NCBI GenBank assembly: GCA_947167135.1
Contig: CAMVGV010000005.1
Span: 17,453-81,452, forward strand
Source of the DNA: an uncultured Lachnospiraceae bacterium
GTDB taxonomy: Bacteria; Bacillota; Clostridia; Lachnospirales; Lachnospiraceae
Direction of reading: 5' to 3'
Length of the DNA stretch: 64,000 nt
Below the pieces are notes generated by a model that searched no databases, was not told where the DNA came from, and saw nothing but the letters and a program-made list of their open reading frames with translations. Made by a program: the position numbers and the translations under genes. The first letter of the stretch is position 1; every line of letters begins with the position of its first letter. This document shows, piece by piece, positions 8,692-18,342 of this stretch.

Positions 8692-10830
8692 TTATTTAAG
8701 CGGTGCTGCAACAAAGACCATAATGGAGCGCCTTCTGACTGTGATCACGGGAGGCGCTTCTGTTTTGCCCTTTAACAGGGAATCCTCCTCGAAGGTATCT
8801 ATGGCAACGGTCCATTTGAGACTGCTCTGGACAGACAGCTCGGGTAGCCTTATCTCCACATCCTCCCAATAGGTATTAAGGGCGATATAGACGATATCAT
8901 CTCCCCTGCCGTTGGGTCTCCTGCCTGCAAACATAACTCCCACATAATGGGAATCATCATTAAAATCAGCGTTCCAGGGGTTTACGCCATGTATCGACGC
9001 AGAGGGGAACATAAGTGAGCAGGGCTCGCACTCCTTTCTTATGGCGATATGCTTCTTTCTGAAGGCTATCATATCCCGCACATAATCATGGAACTTGATA
9101 TTCAGCTTCAGCTTTTCCCAGTCAAGCCAGGAAATATAATTATCCTGACAGTATGCGTTATTGTTGCCGCCCTGGGAATTTCCGAATTCGTCACCCATAT
9201 AGAACATAGGAGTCCCTCTGGATAAAAGCAGGGCCGCCATGGCATTTCTCATCATCCTGCGGCGTAAGCACCTGACTTCCGGATCCGAGGTCTCTCCCTC
9301 CACTCCGCAGTTCCAGGAATAATTCTCATTGCTCCCGTCGGTATTTCCCCAGTTATTTTCCTCATTGTGCTTTACGTTATATACGTAGATATCGTGAAGC
9401 GTAAAGCCGTCGTGGCATACGATGAAATTCACGCTGGCATTATAGGTTCTGTTGTCGTCATTATAGAGATCCGGCGAGCCTGTGATCCTGTTTGCGGCGG
9501 CCCAGGCCTTTCCTCTGTCACCCTTAAGAAAGGATCGCATATCATCCCTGTAGCGGCCGTTCCATTCCGCCCAGCGGTTCCAGGAAGGGAAGGAGCCCAC
9601 CTGATAAAGTCCGCCTGCATCCCAGGCCTCCGCGATAAGCTTCACCTTTCCGAGGATCGCGTCAAAAGCGAGACTCTGCAAAAGCGGAGGCTCGGACATG
9701 GGCGATCCGTCCTCATTACGGCCGAGGATCGTGGCCAGATCGAAACGGAAGCCATCCACACGGTAGGCCGTCACCCAGTAGCGGAGACAGTCCCTTATCA
9801 TCTTCTGCACTATCGGATGATTGCAGTTCAGGGTATTTCCGCAGCCCGAAAAATTATAGTAATAACCGTCAGGCGTCATCATATAGTAAATATTATTGTC
9901 AAGACCCTTGAAGCTGATATACGGACCGTTTTCGTTTCCCTCTGCAGTGTGATTGAAAACCACATCAAGGAATACCTCTATGCCGTTATCGTGAAAGGCC
10001 TTGATAAGAGCCTTTAACTGGCTGCCCTCCCGGTTATGCTCCCTGGCTGAGGCATAGCTGGTATTCGGTGCAAAGAAGCTGACCGTATTGTAGCCCCAGT
10101 AATCCATAAGCTCCCTGCCGTAGAAATCCCTGCGTCCCAGTATCTCGTCAAATTCAAATATGGGCATAAGCTCCACAGCGGTTATCCCGAGATCCTTGAG
10201 ATAGGGTATCTTCTCCTGCACGCCCTCAAAGGTACCGTTGCTCCCCCCGGTGACTCCCGATGACTCGTCCTTGGTGAAGCCTCTTACATGCATCTCATAG
10301 ATAATGAGATCCTCCATGGGAGTCAGGGGCATCTCCGAGGTGCCCCAGTCGAAATTATTCTTTACCACTCTTGCGTGGTAATCTCCTCTTTCCGACCTCC
10401 CCCATTCATGCTGTCCGGTCACTGCCTTAGCATACGGATCCAGAAGCACCTTGTTCTTATCAAAGACTATCCCCTTTTTCGGATCATTGGGACCGTCCAC
10501 ACGGTAAGCATATTCAAAATCCTCAATATTCAGATCGAAAACGATCATTGAAAAAACATTTCCTATCCGGTAATTATGGGGAAAGGGAAGAACGGCAAAG
10601 GGCTTTTCCTCATTTTTCCTGAAAAGTAATAGCTCTATGTCGGTAGCCTGGTTGGAAGAAATGGTAAAGTTTACCCCGCAGGGAATAGCCGTGGCTCCCA
10701 TAAGATCATAAAACCCCGGCCTGATATCGAATCCGCTGAGCTTATCCAGCGGGTACATATGATAACGACCGTACTTGGGAACCTCCGGATCCACATCATA
10801 GCGTGAATCATCTGTCTTTTTTTTGCCCAT
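8692..10830 (-). CDS. glgX: Glycogen debranching enzyme, isoamylase type
   Basis: A 712-residue GH13 enzyme with an N-terminal CBM48-like domain (about 40-140) and a catalytic barrel. The catalytic triad is visible: nucleophile Asp364 (YRVDGFRFDLATILG), acid/base Glu401 (KLIAEAWDAGG) and transition-state Asp474 (FIVCHDGFTLHD). VFNHTAEG at 291-298 is the conserved region I. It hydrolyses alpha-1,6 branches left after phosphorolysis of glycogen or similar glucans. The ATG follows AAGGAGGGG, 12 bp after the NlpC/P60 gene. The glycogen phosphorylase that would act with it is at 39387-41861. Confidence 0.93.
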   Translation of the reverse strand: MGKKKTDDSRYDVDPEVPKYGRYHMYPLDKLSGFDIRPGFYDLMGATAIPCGVNFTISSNQATDIELLLFRKNEEKPFAVLPFPHNYRIGNVFSMIVFDLNIEDFEYAYRVDGPNDPKKGIVFDKNKVLLDPYAKAVTGQHEWGRSERGDYHARVVKNNFDWGTSEMPLTPMEDLIIYEMHVRGFTKDESSGVTGGSNGTFEGVQEKIPYLKDLGITAVELMPIFEFDEILGRRDFYGRELMDYWGYNTVSFFAPNTSYASAREHNREGSQLKALIKAFHDNGIEVFLDVVFNHTAEGNENGPYISFKGLDNNIYYMMTPDGYYYNFSGCGNTLNCNHPIVQKMIRDCLRYWVTAYRVDGFRFDLATILGRNEDGSPMSEPPLLQSLAFDAILGKVKLIAEAWDAGGLYQVGSFPSWNRWAEWNGRYRDDMRSFLKGDRGKAWAAANRITGSPDLYNDDNRTYNASVNFIVCHDGFTLHDIYVYNVKHNEENNWGNTDGSNENYSWNCGVEGETSDPEVRCLRRRMMRNAMAALLLSRGTPMFYMGDEFGNSQGGNNNAYCQDNYISWLDWEKLKLNIKFHDYVRDMIAFRKKHIAIRKECEPCSLMFPSASIHGVNPWNADFNDDSHYVGVMFAGRRPNGRGDDIVYIALNTYWEDVEIRLPELSVQSSLKWTVAIDTFEEDSLLKGKTEAPPVITVRRRSIMVFVAAPLK

Positions 10831-10842
10831 GGGCTCCCCTCC

Positions 10843-12156
10843 TTAAACAATTCTCCTGATGGCAACGATTTCCCTGTATGTTGCGGGGGTAAGCTTTATC
10901 CCCGTTTCCGGCGTGGAAGCATGGCAGATGGTGTTATTGCCGACATAGATACCCACATGGCCGGAATAACAGAAAATATCTCCCGGCTGAGCATCTGAAT
11001 AGGATACTCCTTTTCCCGCCGACTGCTGTTCCCAGCTGGTTCTCGGAATGGAGTAGCCGAAATGAGCGTACACAGACTGTGTAAAGCCCGAACAGTCAGT
11101 TCCGTCTGTAAGGCTTGTTCCGCCTGAAACATAAGGATTCCCCAGGAATTTCTGTGCATAGGCAGCTATTTCATTTCCGGTACCGGAACCGCCTCCCGAG
11201 GATTCTTCCTCCTGCTGCTCTTCTTCTTCGTACTCCTCGTATTCTCCCTCGTCCTCGGGAGCATACTCCTGTTCCTCGTCTTCTCCTTCTTCCTCTTCCT
11301 TACTTTCTTCTTTCTGCTCTTTCTTCTTCCTCGCTTCAGCTTCGGCCTTTTTCTTTGCCTCCGCTTCAGCCTTCTTCCTTGCCTCTTCTGCCTTTTTCTT
11401 TTCAGCCGCGGCCTTTGCCTCCGCATCTACGATCCGCTTTATTTCCGCATTCTGAGCCGCGATCTGGTTCTTGTACTGGCTCGCCTTTGCCCTTGCGCTT
11501 GCGAGCTGTTCGTCGAAATTCTCAACCTTTGCCTGCTGCTCTTCAATGGTCTTTTCAAGAGCTGCAGACTCCTCATCATAGGTATTCTTTATCTCGGTGA
11601 GCTCGTCAAGCTCGTTTTGCAGCTTCTCCTCGCTTTCCTTTACTATCTTTTTCGCTTCCTGATATTCGTTTAAGAGCTTCCTGTCATACTCATAGATCTC
11701 CTCTGCATACGCCGAACGGTTCAGGATATCCGCAAAATCCGTTGCTCCGGAAAAGAACTCGGCATAGGGATTTCCGGTGGATCCGCCGTGCTCATAAATA
11801 TACTTTATACGGCGTTTCATGGCCTTATACTGCTTCTTCTCCTTTTTCTTTGCCTCCTTGTACTGCTCCTCGGCTTCCTCGACAGCTTTATTCTTTGCCT
11901 TTATCTCATCCTCTATTATCTCGACGGAAGCAATGATGCGTGCCAGCTGCTCCTTATTTTCTTCCATCTCTTCCTTCGTCAGGGATCTCTCACCTTCGAT
12001 ATCGGAGGCTTCCTCCTCTGCCGCTTCAAGCTGGCGTTTGGATTCCTCCTGCTCCTTCTTCACGTCGGTAACGGTGCGTGCGCCGAAGGCACTCACCGTG
12101 AGGGAGGCGGATAATGCAATTGTGAGAACAACGCTTGCAATGCTTATTGGTTTCAT
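10843..12156 (-). CDS. Secreted coiled-coil NlpC/P60 peptidoglycan hydrolase
   Basis: A 437-residue exported protein: signal peptide about 1-25, long coiled coil about 28-250 with heavy Lys/Ala/Glu content, an acidic Glu/Gln linker about 275-320, and an NlpC/P60 domain about 330-437. The catalytic Cys355 (TDCSGFTQS) and His400 (SGHVGIYVG), with His412 as the probable third residue, are present. Such enzymes cut stem peptides between D-Glu and the diamino acid; the coiled coil resembles cell-separation hydrolases whose activity is held off until recruited. The start has only a weak ribosome site and is directly preceded by a copy of the dispersed repeat, which separates it from asnS. Confidence 0.92.
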   Translation of the reverse strand: MKPISIASVVLTIALSASLTVSAFGARTVTDVKKEQEESKRQLEAAEEEASDIEGERSLTKEEMEENKEQLARIIASVEIIEDEIKAKNKAVEEAEEQYKEAKKKEKKQYKAMKRRIKYIYEHGGSTGNPYAEFFSGATDFADILNRSAYAEEIYEYDRKLLNEYQEAKKIVKESEEKLQNELDELTEIKNTYDEESAALEKTIEEQQAKVENFDEQLASARAKASQYKNQIAAQNAEIKRIVDAEAKAAAEKKKAEEARKKAEAEAKKKAEAEARKKKEQKEESKEEEEGEDEEQEYAPEDEGEYEEYEEEEQQEEESSGGGSGTGNEIAAYAQKFLGNPYVSGGTSLTDGTDCSGFTQSVYAHFGYSIPRTSWEQQSAGKGVSYSDAQPGDIFCYSGHVGIYVGNNTICHASTPETGIKLTPATYREIVAIRRIV

Positions 12157-12170
12157 GCTGCTTTCTTAAA

Positions 12171-12197
12171 AGATCCTTCGCTTCGCTCAGGATGACA
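12171..12197. repeat. Dispersed repeat, full core copy
   Basis: AGATCCTTCGCTTCGCTCAG followed by GATGACA fills the gap between asnS and the NlpC/P60 gene. Arms ATCCT and AGGAT can pair around the TCGCTTCGCTC loop. Related copies are listed at 3691, 16488, 27948, 48526, 51741 and 59569. Confidence 0.85.
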
Positions 12198-12207
12198 AAC
12201 TGACCGT

Positions 12208-13608
12208 TTATAATTCACAGGTACCCACGGTTCTCGGGAAGGGCAGGACATCACGGATATTCTCCATTCCGGTAATATACATGACCGCTCTCTCGAATCC
12301 CAGTCCGAAACCGGCATGCCGCGTGGAACCGTACTTCCTCAGATCCATATAGAAGCCGTACTGCTCCTCCGTCATCCCCAGTTCCTCGATACGTGCCTTT
12401 AATTTGTCATAATCATCCTCTCTCTGTGAACCTCCGATTATCTCTCCTATACCGGGAACAAGGCAGTCCATTGCAGCCACAGTCTTTCCGTCGGGATTCT
12501 GCTTCATATAGAATGCCTTTATCTCCTTGGGATAGTCAGTCACGAAAACCGGCTTCTTAAACAGTACTTCCGTTAAATATCTCTCGTGCTCGGTCTGAAG
12601 GTCCGCGCCCCAGGATACCTTATACTCAAAGCTGTCATTATGCTTCATAAGCATATCCACGGCATCCGTATAAGTAACGCGTCCAAAATCGGAATTCACA
12701 ACCCCCTTCAGTCTGTCCAGAAGCTCATGCTTCTTATCGATAAACTGGTTAAAGAAGGCCATTTCCTCGGGAGCATTTTCAAGTACATAGGAGATAATGT
12801 ACTTAATCATATCCTCCGCCAGTACCATATCGTCCTCAAGATCCGCAAAGGCGATCTCCGGCTCGATCATCCAGAATTCCGCAGCATGGCGGGTGGTATT
12901 GGAATTCTCCGCCCTGAAGGTCGGACCGAAGGTGTAGATATTCTTAAAGGCCTGGGCAAAGGTCTCACCGTTAAGCTGTCCCGAAACCGTCAGATTCGTA
13001 GGCTTTCCGAAAAAGTCCTTTGAATAGTCTACCTGTCCGTCCTCAGTACGTCCCGGATCATTGATATCAAGGGTTGTGACCTGGAACATCTCTCCGGCTC
13101 CCTCCGCATCGGATCCGGTAATTATAGGTGTGTGAACATATACGAAATCCCTCTCCTGGAAAAATCTATGGATCGCATATGCGATAAGGGAACGTACTCT
13201 GAAAACAGCCTGAAAAGTATTGGTTCTGGGGCGCAGATGGGTAATGGTCCTAAGAAACTCCATTGAATGGCGCTTAGGCTGCAGTGGATAATCCGGGGTG
13301 GAGGCCCCCTCAACCGTTACCTCCTCCGCCTGAAGTTCAAAGGGCTGCTTTGCCTCCGGGGTGGGGACGAGCTTTCCCTTTGCTATAACGGCGGTTCCGA
13401 CATTCAGCTTGCAGATATCCGCAAAATTGTGAAGACTGTCGTGATATACTATCTGCAGGGTGCTGAAAAATGTACCGTCACTCACCACCAGAAAGCCGAA
13501 GGACTTCGAATCCCTGTTTGTGCGTATCCAGCCTCCCACCGTGATCTCCTTGTCAATGAATTTTTCCGTGTCGCGGAAAAGCGACCGTATCTCAGTTAAG
13601 TGTTCCAT
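12208..13608 (-). CDS. asnS: Asparaginyl-tRNA synthetase
   Basis: A 466-residue class IIb aminoacyl-tRNA synthetase that charges tRNA-Asn. It has an N-terminal OB-fold anticodon-binding domain (about 15-110) and the catalytic core: motif 2 ([21 protein letters not shown]) and motif 3 ([15 protein letters not shown]). The insert and GEMF segment are typical of AsnRS rather than AspRS. The ATG follows AGAGGAGA at ideal spacing. Its presence means the host can charge tRNA-Asn directly. Confidence 0.97.
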   Translation of the reverse strand: MEHLTEIRSLFRDTEKFIDKEITVGGWIRTNRDSKSFGFLVVSDGTFFSTLQIVYHDSLHNFADICKLNVGTAVIAKGKLVPTPEAKQPFELQAEEVTVEGASTPDYPLQPKRHSMEFLRTITHLRPRTNTFQAVFRVRSLIAYAIHRFFQERDFVYVHTPIITGSDAEGAGEMFQVTTLDINDPGRTEDGQVDYSKDFFGKPTNLTVSGQLNGETFAQAFKNIYTFGPTFRAENSNTTRHAAEFWMIEPEIAFADLEDDMVLAEDMIKYIISYVLENAPEEMAFFNQFIDKKHELLDRLKGVVNSDFGRVTYTDAVDMLMKHNDSFEYKVSWGADLQTEHERYLTEVLFKKPVFVTDYPKEIKAFYMKQNPDGKTVAAMDCLVPGIGEIIGGSQREDDYDKLKARIEELGMTEEQYGFYMDLRKYGSTRHAGFGLGFERAVMYITGMENIRDVLPFPRTVGTCEL

Positions 13609-13654
13609 ACTATCTCCTCTAATAAAGCTGTTTTTCCCATTGGTACTGAACCTT

Positions 13655-14803
13655 TTACCACTTGATCATTTCAGGATTTTGGATATCGGCGTATCCGAGG
13701 AGCATCTCCTCCACCTTCCGGGTCAGGGTTGCATCTCTGAAGGTCTTCTCTGCCCCCTGTTTCTTCACGGCCGCTTCGAATTCCGCTCCGCTGCTGTATC
13801 CGTATGAAGCCGCATCTTCTTCGTACTGTGCCTTCAGATCCTCTTCCGAGACCTTTATATTCTCAGCGTTTGCAAGCGCCTGAACGACAAGCTGCTGCGC
13901 CGCTATGGACCTTGCATAGGCATCCAGGGTTTCGTCGAAATCCTCTTCAGTCATCCCCTGCTGCTTAAGATATGTATCCAGATCTATCCCGTACATCTCA
14001 AGGCTCGCCTCAAAGTTTTCCTTCTGATCTGCCTTTATATCGTCGAGAAGCCAGGATGGGAGCCTGTCTCCGGATGCTATATCCGATTTGTCCTGAACAG
14101 CGGTCAGAAGCTCCCCGAAGGCCTGCGCCTTTGCCGCCTCATTCTTTGATTCCTGCAGAGAGCTTCTCAGCTTATCCCTGTATTCCTTTGCCGAGGACAC
14201 ATCGGGATCCAGCTCCTCAGCAAGAGCATCCGTTAATTCCGGGATTATATTGGCACTGATGGAATTGACGGTGACGGTAAAGACCACGTCCTGTCCCGCC
14301 AGAGCCTCATCGTGGTATTCCTCCGGGAATGTCAGGTTGAGATCCCGGGTTTCTCCGATCTTCGCTCCGACAAGACCGTCCTCAAAGCCGTCAATAAAGC
14401 TGTGGCTTCCGAGCTCCAGATCATGTCCCTTCGCAGTACCTCCGGAAAAAGGAACCCCGTCCTTCTTTCCTTCATAGTCGATATTGACCGTGTCGCCCTC
14501 TTCAGCAGCCCTGTCCGTTACCGGTTCCTGTGTCTTTTTCAGTGAAAGGGCACTGTTCTCCGCCGCCTTTACGTCGTCATCCGAAACAGTGGTATCCTGA
14601 AGGGTGACTTTCAGACCCTTATACTCACCCAGGGTAATGAGATCCGTCAGATCGGCATCCTCGAGACTTTTCCCGCTATCCTTGTTTTCCGTGCTCTCTT
14701 CCGCAGTATTAGCTGCGGCTTCCTCCCCGGAATTCTGTGAGCACCCTGCAAAAAGCGACAGACTGAAAAGCATCACTGCCGCGGTGATCATCAGTTTTTT
14801 CAT
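13655..14803 (-). CDS. Trigger-factor-like FKBP peptidyl-prolyl isomerase lipoprotein
   Basis: A 382-residue lipoprotein (lipobox LFAGC, acylated Cys21) with an acidic linker, an FKBP-type PPIase domain about 105-190 ([37 protein letters not shown]) and a trigger-factor-like C-terminal helical arm about 195-380 containing [18 protein letters not shown]. It lacks the ribosome-binding N-terminal domain of cytoplasmic trigger factor, so it is best seen as an extracytoplasmic folding catalyst and chaperone on the outer face of the membrane. The ATG has AGAGGGGAG before it. It sits 46 bp upstream of asnS and 14 bp downstream of a small membrane-anchored protein. Confidence 0.88.
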   Translation of the reverse strand: MKKLMITAAVMLFSLSLFAGCSQNSGEEAAANTAEESTENKDSGKSLEDADLTDLITLGEYKGLKVTLQDTTVSDDDVKAAENSALSLKKTQEPVTDRAAEEGDTVNIDYEGKKDGVPFSGGTAKGHDLELGSHSFIDGFEDGLVGAKIGETRDLNLTFPEEYHDEALAGQDVVFTVTVNSISANIIPELTDALAEELDPDVSSAKEYRDKLRSSLQESKNEAAKAQAFGELLTAVQDKSDIASGDRLPSWLLDDIKADQKENFEASLEMYGIDLDTYLKQQGMTEEDFDETLDAYARSIAAQQLVVQALANAENIKVSEEDLKAQYEEDAASYGYSSGAEFEAAVKKQGAEKTFRDATLTRKVEEMLLGYADIQNPEMIKW

Positions 14804-14817
14804 TTTCTTCTCCCCTC

Positions 14818-15294
14818 TTATTTCAATGGCTTTGCGCCGGCCTTTGCCTGCAGATTGTCACGCCACTCGGCAAATTTCGACTTCTTCTTTGCCGGAGCCG
14901 GGGCAATGGAGCCCCTGATCCCCTTCATATCGGTAATATACAGACCACTCACCGTGGCCTTGACTTCCTTCTTTACCGGGGCAATATCAAATACCGATAC
15001 GTCCGCGATAAAGGTCAGTATCTGCGGTCCCACCTTCGCCTTTATTACCGGCACTCTGGTAGCCCGCAAATACCAGGGGGTCTGCTGAAGCACAATGTCC
15101 GGCAGCCCCGCATCCTTGATCTTCATTTTCTTTTTGTCAATAATCAGCATGGAAACCGTCTGTTTCACGGCATCCATAGCCTCCTGCTGCTCCGCCTGTT
15201 TCTTTTCCGCCCTTTTCCCTACGAAAACGAGAACCGCAAGGATTATGGCGAGAACTGCAAGGACGACCAGCAGTACTATGGTTACTGTGTTCAT
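14818..15294 (-). CDS. Membrane-anchored conserved hypothetical protein
   Basis: A 158-residue protein with one strong N-terminal TM helix (about 3-26) followed by a charged segment and a beta-rich domain of about 80 residues with two tryptophan/lysine-rich ends. The end is basic with an Ala/Pro/Lys-rich linker (APAPAKKKSK). No catalytic motif is apparent. A good CAGGAGG ribosome site precedes the ATG. It is placed directly before the extracytoplasmic FKBP lipoprotein, so it may be an envelope protein with a linked role, but I do not recognise its family. Confidence 0.75.
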   Translation of the reverse strand: MNTVTIVLLVVLAVLAIILAVLVFVGKRAEKKQAEQQEAMDAVKQTVSMLIIDKKKMKIKDAGLPDIVLQQTPWYLRATRVPVIKAKVGPQILTFIADVSVFDIAPVKKEVKATVSGLYITDMKGIRGSIAPAPAKKKSKFAEWRDNLQAKAGAKPLK

Positions 15295-15333
15295 TTGTAA
15301 ATCTTCCTCCTGAAAAAAACTCTTAAAATAATC

Positions 15334-15753
15334 CTAAGGCCGTGGTGTGATATCAAGTGACAGCTGACAGTCTGCTACATACTCATAATTGAATTCAAGT
15401 CCGTAATCCACCTCCGCATGTATCCTGTCATCACTCTTTTCCACAGAGATCCTGTCGGTATTTACCCCGACCATCAGCGCACCGAAGGGCGTCGTGTAGT
15501 TTGTCAGGGTCTTTTCCTTATCCATAAAGGTCATATGGAGCTGGGTGCCTCCCCTTCTGGTAAGCTCCATTGCCTTTTCGTCAAAGGAGAGGACATTCTT
15601 TGTGGGAGTGCCATCATCCTCATATTGTTCAAAGCGCAGAAAATGCCTGCCGTTCTTCTCATTATATTTTCCGTTAACGAGTATCTCAACGGCATCATCG
15701 TTTGTATCGTCTATCTGCAGCCCTTTTATGGCTACAATTACATCCTTTTTCAT
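15334..15753 (-). CDS. DUF1934 (YwiB-like) beta-barrel protein
   Basis: A 139-residue protein with the DUF1934 pattern: a start KKDVIVAIKGLQ, central KNVLSFDEKAMELTRRGG, then a repeated beta-hairpin region ending in YGLEFNYEYVADCQLSLDI. The family has a calycin-like barrel and no assigned biochemical function. The start codon directly abuts the stop of the GntR regulator (TGAATG), so the two are translationally coupled. In other Firmicutes this family is often near argS or rpoE; here it is not. Confidence 0.85.
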   Translation of the reverse strand: MKKDVIVAIKGLQIDDTNDDAVEILVNGKYNEKNGRHFLRFEQYEDDGTPTKNVLSFDEKAMELTRRGGTQLHMTFMDKEKTLTNYTTPFGALMVGVNTDRISVEKSDDRIHAEVDYGLEFNYEYVADCQLSLDITPRP

Positions 15754-16461
15754 TCAAACCTTCTTTTTTTTATTCTTCGACTGGTTTTCTTTTTCCAGCT
15801 GGTAATAAATGCCCAGTTCCTGATCGTCTATGTGGAGCTTAATTATCTCCACCGCCTTATTATTGTCCCCTTCCTCAAAGGCACGGCATATAAGCTCGTG
15901 CTCCTCCACCAGATGCCAGTGGTCGGCAGTATCCTTGAGATATTCGTACTGATAACGGAAAAGCTGCTCCCTCAAATGCTGCAGCATCTCCATGATCCTC
16001 TTATTTCCGGCGGCTCTGGCTATGGCTTCGTGGAAAATAAAATCCAGATCCGCCATTTCTACGGTATCCCCGCTCTTTACAGCCTCCCTGAACTTCATAT
16101 TAAACTGCCGGAGCTCCTCTATCTGTGCTCTGGATATCCGTCCGCAGGCGGCATTCACGGTAAACGCCTCCAGAGTACGTCTGGCTTCCAGCATATCCTC
16201 CAGCTGTTTATTGTCTATGCTTGCCACATGGGCACCGCGCCTCGGGAGCAGTACTGCCAGTCCCTCCTGCTCCAGCATTCTTATGGCTTCTCTGACGGGC
16301 GTTCTGGATACTCCCAGCTTTTCAGCCAGAGCCACCTCCATAAGTCTTTCCCCCGGCTTCAGCTCGCCATGAAGTATCTGGAGCCTGAGCTGATTGAAAA
16401 CCGTATCTCTTAATGGCAGAAACGCATCATTGATGGAATCGGTATATGACGGCAGACTCAT
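15754..16461 (-). CDS. GntR-family (FadR/FCD type) transcriptional regulator
   Basis: A 235-residue regulator with an N-terminal winged helix (about 15-75, LMEVALAEKLGVSRTPVREA is the recognition region) and an all-helical FCD effector domain (about 85-215), in which metal-binding His/Asp residues such as the H of FHEAIARAAGN are usual. FCD regulators often sense carboxylates or sugar acids. It ends in a Lys-rich tail. The target is not obvious: neither neighbour is a carboxylate catabolic gene. An AAAGGA site precedes the ATG, and a TATAAT hexamer lies 17 bp before the start, partly inside a degenerate copy of the dispersed repeat. Confidence 0.9.
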   Translation of the reverse strand: MSLPSYTDSINDAFLPLRDTVFNQLRLQILHGELKPGERLMEVALAEKLGVSRTPVREAIRMLEQEGLAVLLPRRGAHVASIDNKQLEDMLEARRTLEAFTVNAACGRISRAQIEELRQFNMKFREAVKSGDTVEMADLDFIFHEAIARAAGNKRIMEMLQHLREQLFRYQYEYLKDTADHWHLVEEHELICRAFEEGDNNKAVEIIKLHIDDQELGIYYQLEKENQSKNKKKKV

Positions 16462-16487
16462 TTTTGTTTTTTCCTTTCAATTATACA

Positions 16488-16515
16488 AGATCCTTCGCTA
16501 CCCAATAAATGACAA
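16488..16515. repeat. Degenerate copy of the dispersed repeat
   Basis: AGATCCTTCGCTACCCAATA followed by AATGACA keeps both ends of the repeat but not its centre. It fills the gap between ispE and the GntR gene and abuts the likely TATAAT of the regulator. Confidence 0.5.
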
Positions 16516-16527
16516 CCGGTGTCCCGC

Positions 16528-17406
16528 TTACCCCTGCGTCCCGGTAAGGATCACTTCATACCCGGGAAAATACTCCTTAGCCTCATTGTATATTTTTTCT
16601 AAAAGCTCCCTTCCGTCGTCTATCGCAAAAACAGTCGGTCCGCTTCCGCTCATAAGGACACCCGCAGCCCCCTTTTCCCTTAAAAACCCCTTTATTCTGC
16701 TTATTTCCGGAACCTTACGCACAGTAACCGCTTCCAGAGAATTTCCGAGCAGCCTCCCGAGTGCGGGCGTGTCTCCGGATCTGATGGCTCTGATGATGCC
16801 CTCGGTATCGGGATGCCGGACATCATCTAACGTATCAAAGGCCTCGTAGACCTCCTTTGTGGAAACACCCCTGTCGGGCTTAATAAGAAGCACACTTAAT
16901 CCCTTCAGCTCCGGCACCACCGGGGTAAGTATCTCCCCTATACCCTCTGACAGCCGCGTTCCTCCCTCAATGCAATACGGAACATCCGCGCCGAGACTCA
17001 ATCCCAGCTTCTGTAAGTCCTTCACATCAAGACCCAGGTTAAAAAGCCTGTTCATGGCTCTGAGAACAGCAGCCGCATCACTGCTTCCTCCTGCCAGTCC
17101 CGCTGCCACCGGGATCCTTTTCCTGATCCCTATCTCTATCCCGTCATCAATGTGATATTTTTCCGCCAGAAGTCCTGCGGCACGAAAAGCCAGATTATGG
17201 CTGTCATCCGGGATCAGATCACTGTCGGTAACGGTTCTTATTCCGGATGCCCCTTCAGAGACCCTGACTGTAACCGTATCGTGGAGTGAAAGGGTCTGCA
17301 TCACCATCCTTAAGAGATGGTATCCGTCATTTCTCCTCCCGACAATATCAAGACCGAGATTGATCTTTGCATATGCCGGTTCCGTAATTTCCTTACCTGT
17401 GTTCAT
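16528..17406 (-). CDS. ispE: 4-diphosphocytidyl-2-C-methyl-D-erythritol kinase
   Basis: A GHMP-family kinase of 292 residues from the chosen start; it phosphorylates CDP-methylerythritol in the MEP isoprenoid pathway. The GHMP motif 2 PVAAGLAGGSSDAAAVLRA, the AYAKINLGLDI start and the VLMSGSGPTVFAI motif 3 are all present. There is no ribosome site. The in-frame TTG at 17442 is the first base of a TTGACA box, so a start there is unlikely. I prefer the ATG at 17406, which would sit at the 5' end of the message; the ATG at 17415 is possible. Confidence 0.9.
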   Translation of the reverse strand: MNTGKEITEPAYAKINLGLDIVGRRNDGYHLLRMVMQTLSLHDTVTVRVSEGASGIRTVTDSDLIPDDSHNLAFRAAGLLAEKYHIDDGIEIGIRKRIPVAAGLAGGSSDAAAVLRAMNRLFNLGLDVKDLQKLGLSLGADVPYCIEGGTRLSEGIGEILTPVVPELKGLSVLLIKPDRGVSTKEVYEAFDTLDDVRHPDTEGIIRAIRSGDTPALGRLLGNSLEAVTVRKVPEISRIKGFLREKGAAGVLMSGSGPTVFAIDDGRELLEKIYNEAKEYFPGYEVILTGTQG

Positions 17407-17413
17407 TGTATAC

Positions 17414-17442
17414 ATTTTGGTACAAAATTGTTCAAATGTCAA
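17414..17442 (-). promoter_or_regulatory. Promoter for ispE giving a leaderless transcript
   Basis: On the minus strand TTGACA (17442-17437), a 17-bp spacer and CAAAAT (17419-17414) are followed by 7 bp and the ATG at 17406. An alternative pairing is TTGAAC with TATACA. An ATTTTG-TAC-CAAAAT inverted repeat covers the -10 region and could be an operator. Confidence 0.5.
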
Positions 17443-17457
17443 AACATTTTTATCAGA

Positions 17458-18165
17458 TTAAGCTCCCGTATCTTTAAGCCGCCTGATCGCCAGATCATAG
17501 TACTCTCCTGAAATCTCACAGCCGATAAAATCCCGGTTCAGATTATATGCGGCAATTGCGGTACTTGCCGAACCCGCAAAACAGTCAAGTATAAGGTCTC
17601 CTTCATTACTGTGCTTCCGTATCAGATCCTCCAGCAGGGCAACAGGCTTCTGGGTGGGGTGGAATCTTCCCCTGTCCTGACAGATCGGGTAGCTGTAAAT
17701 TCCGTTGTCATATTCCGAGTGAAAGGTGGGCTTACCGCCTTTCACCCCGGTAAGAGCGATCTCTCTTCCGTTTGTCAGATAGTTTGTCCTGCTGTTCAAG
17801 GGTACAGGGTTGGTCTTGACCCATTCTATATAACGGATCTGATTAAATTTTGCCCTGTCAAAGTATTCCTTCAGGGTGGTGATCTTCCAGAGATCATAAA
17901 AACAGATCAATGTGCCGCTTTTTTTCAATACGCGGTAGCATTCCTTTATGACCACATCAAGACCTGAAAACCCGGCATCCCAGTCACCGAAATCCATAGA
18001 TACGCGAAATCTGTCCGTATCCTTCCCGGTTGCCTCCCCGGATGCAAAGTTCGTATCCCTGGAGACTTCATAGGGAGGATCTATCAAAACAAGATCCACG
18101 GAACAGTCTTTAATGGAATCCAGAAAATCAAAACAGCTTTCTCTTTGCAAAGAAACATCACTCAT
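17458..18165 (-). CDS. Orphan DNA methyltransferase (amino-methyltransferase, DPPY)
   Basis: A 235-residue S-adenosylmethionine-dependent DNA methyltransferase. The catalytic motif IV is LIDPPYEV near residue 28, and motif I DCFAGSASTAIAAY lies near residue 190; this order is the beta class, which methylates exocyclic amino groups (N6-adenine or N4-cytosine). The region between would hold the target-recognition part. It is short, and no restriction endonuclease gene is next to it, so it is a solitary methyltransferase. No ribosome site is visible before the ATG; a TATTAC hexamer lies 8 bp upstream, so it may also be leaderless. A second unrelated-looking solitary methyltransferase is at 47363. 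Confidence 0.9.
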   Translation of the reverse strand: MSDVSLQRESCFDFLDSIKDCSVDLVLIDPPYEVSRDTNFASGEATGKDTDRFRVSMDFGDWDAGFSGLDVVIKECYRVLKKSGTLICFYDLWKITTLKEYFDRAKFNQIRYIEWVKTNPVPLNSRTNYLTNGREIALTGVKGGKPTFHSEYDNGIYSYPICQDRGRFHPTQKPVALLEDLIRKHSNEGDLILDCFAGSASTAIAAYNLNRDFIGCEISGEYYDLAIRRLKDTGA

Positions 18166-18305
18166 AATCTACAGTAATACTCTTAAAACACATCATCAAC
18201 ATAAGGTGTATTGTAGATCATACCGAAATGGAACTCAAGACGCGTGAAGGGCAAAGTATCGGAGGCTGAAGCCATTAACAGAATAACAAGGGTGAACTGG
18301 TTACG

Positions 18306-18334
18306 TTGATATTTAAGGGTAAAAGCATTATTAT
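18306..18334 (+). promoter_or_regulatory. Promoter for the PAP2-like gene, leaderless type
   Basis: TTGATA (18306-18311), 17 bp, TATTAT (18329-18334), then 8 bp to the ATG at 18343. No Shine-Dalgarno sequence lies between. Confidence 0.55.
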
Positions 18335-18342
18335 AAGTACAT

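Noticed and set aside
9367..10017. Plus-strand open frame inside glgX
   Set aside because: Antisense to catalytic segments of a well-supported GH13 enzyme; no domain and no start context.
15418..16413. Plus-strand open frame of 331 codons over the DUF1934 and GntR genes
   Set aside because: It crosses two supported minus-strand genes and their junction; low-complexity hydrophobic composition suggests an antisense artefact.
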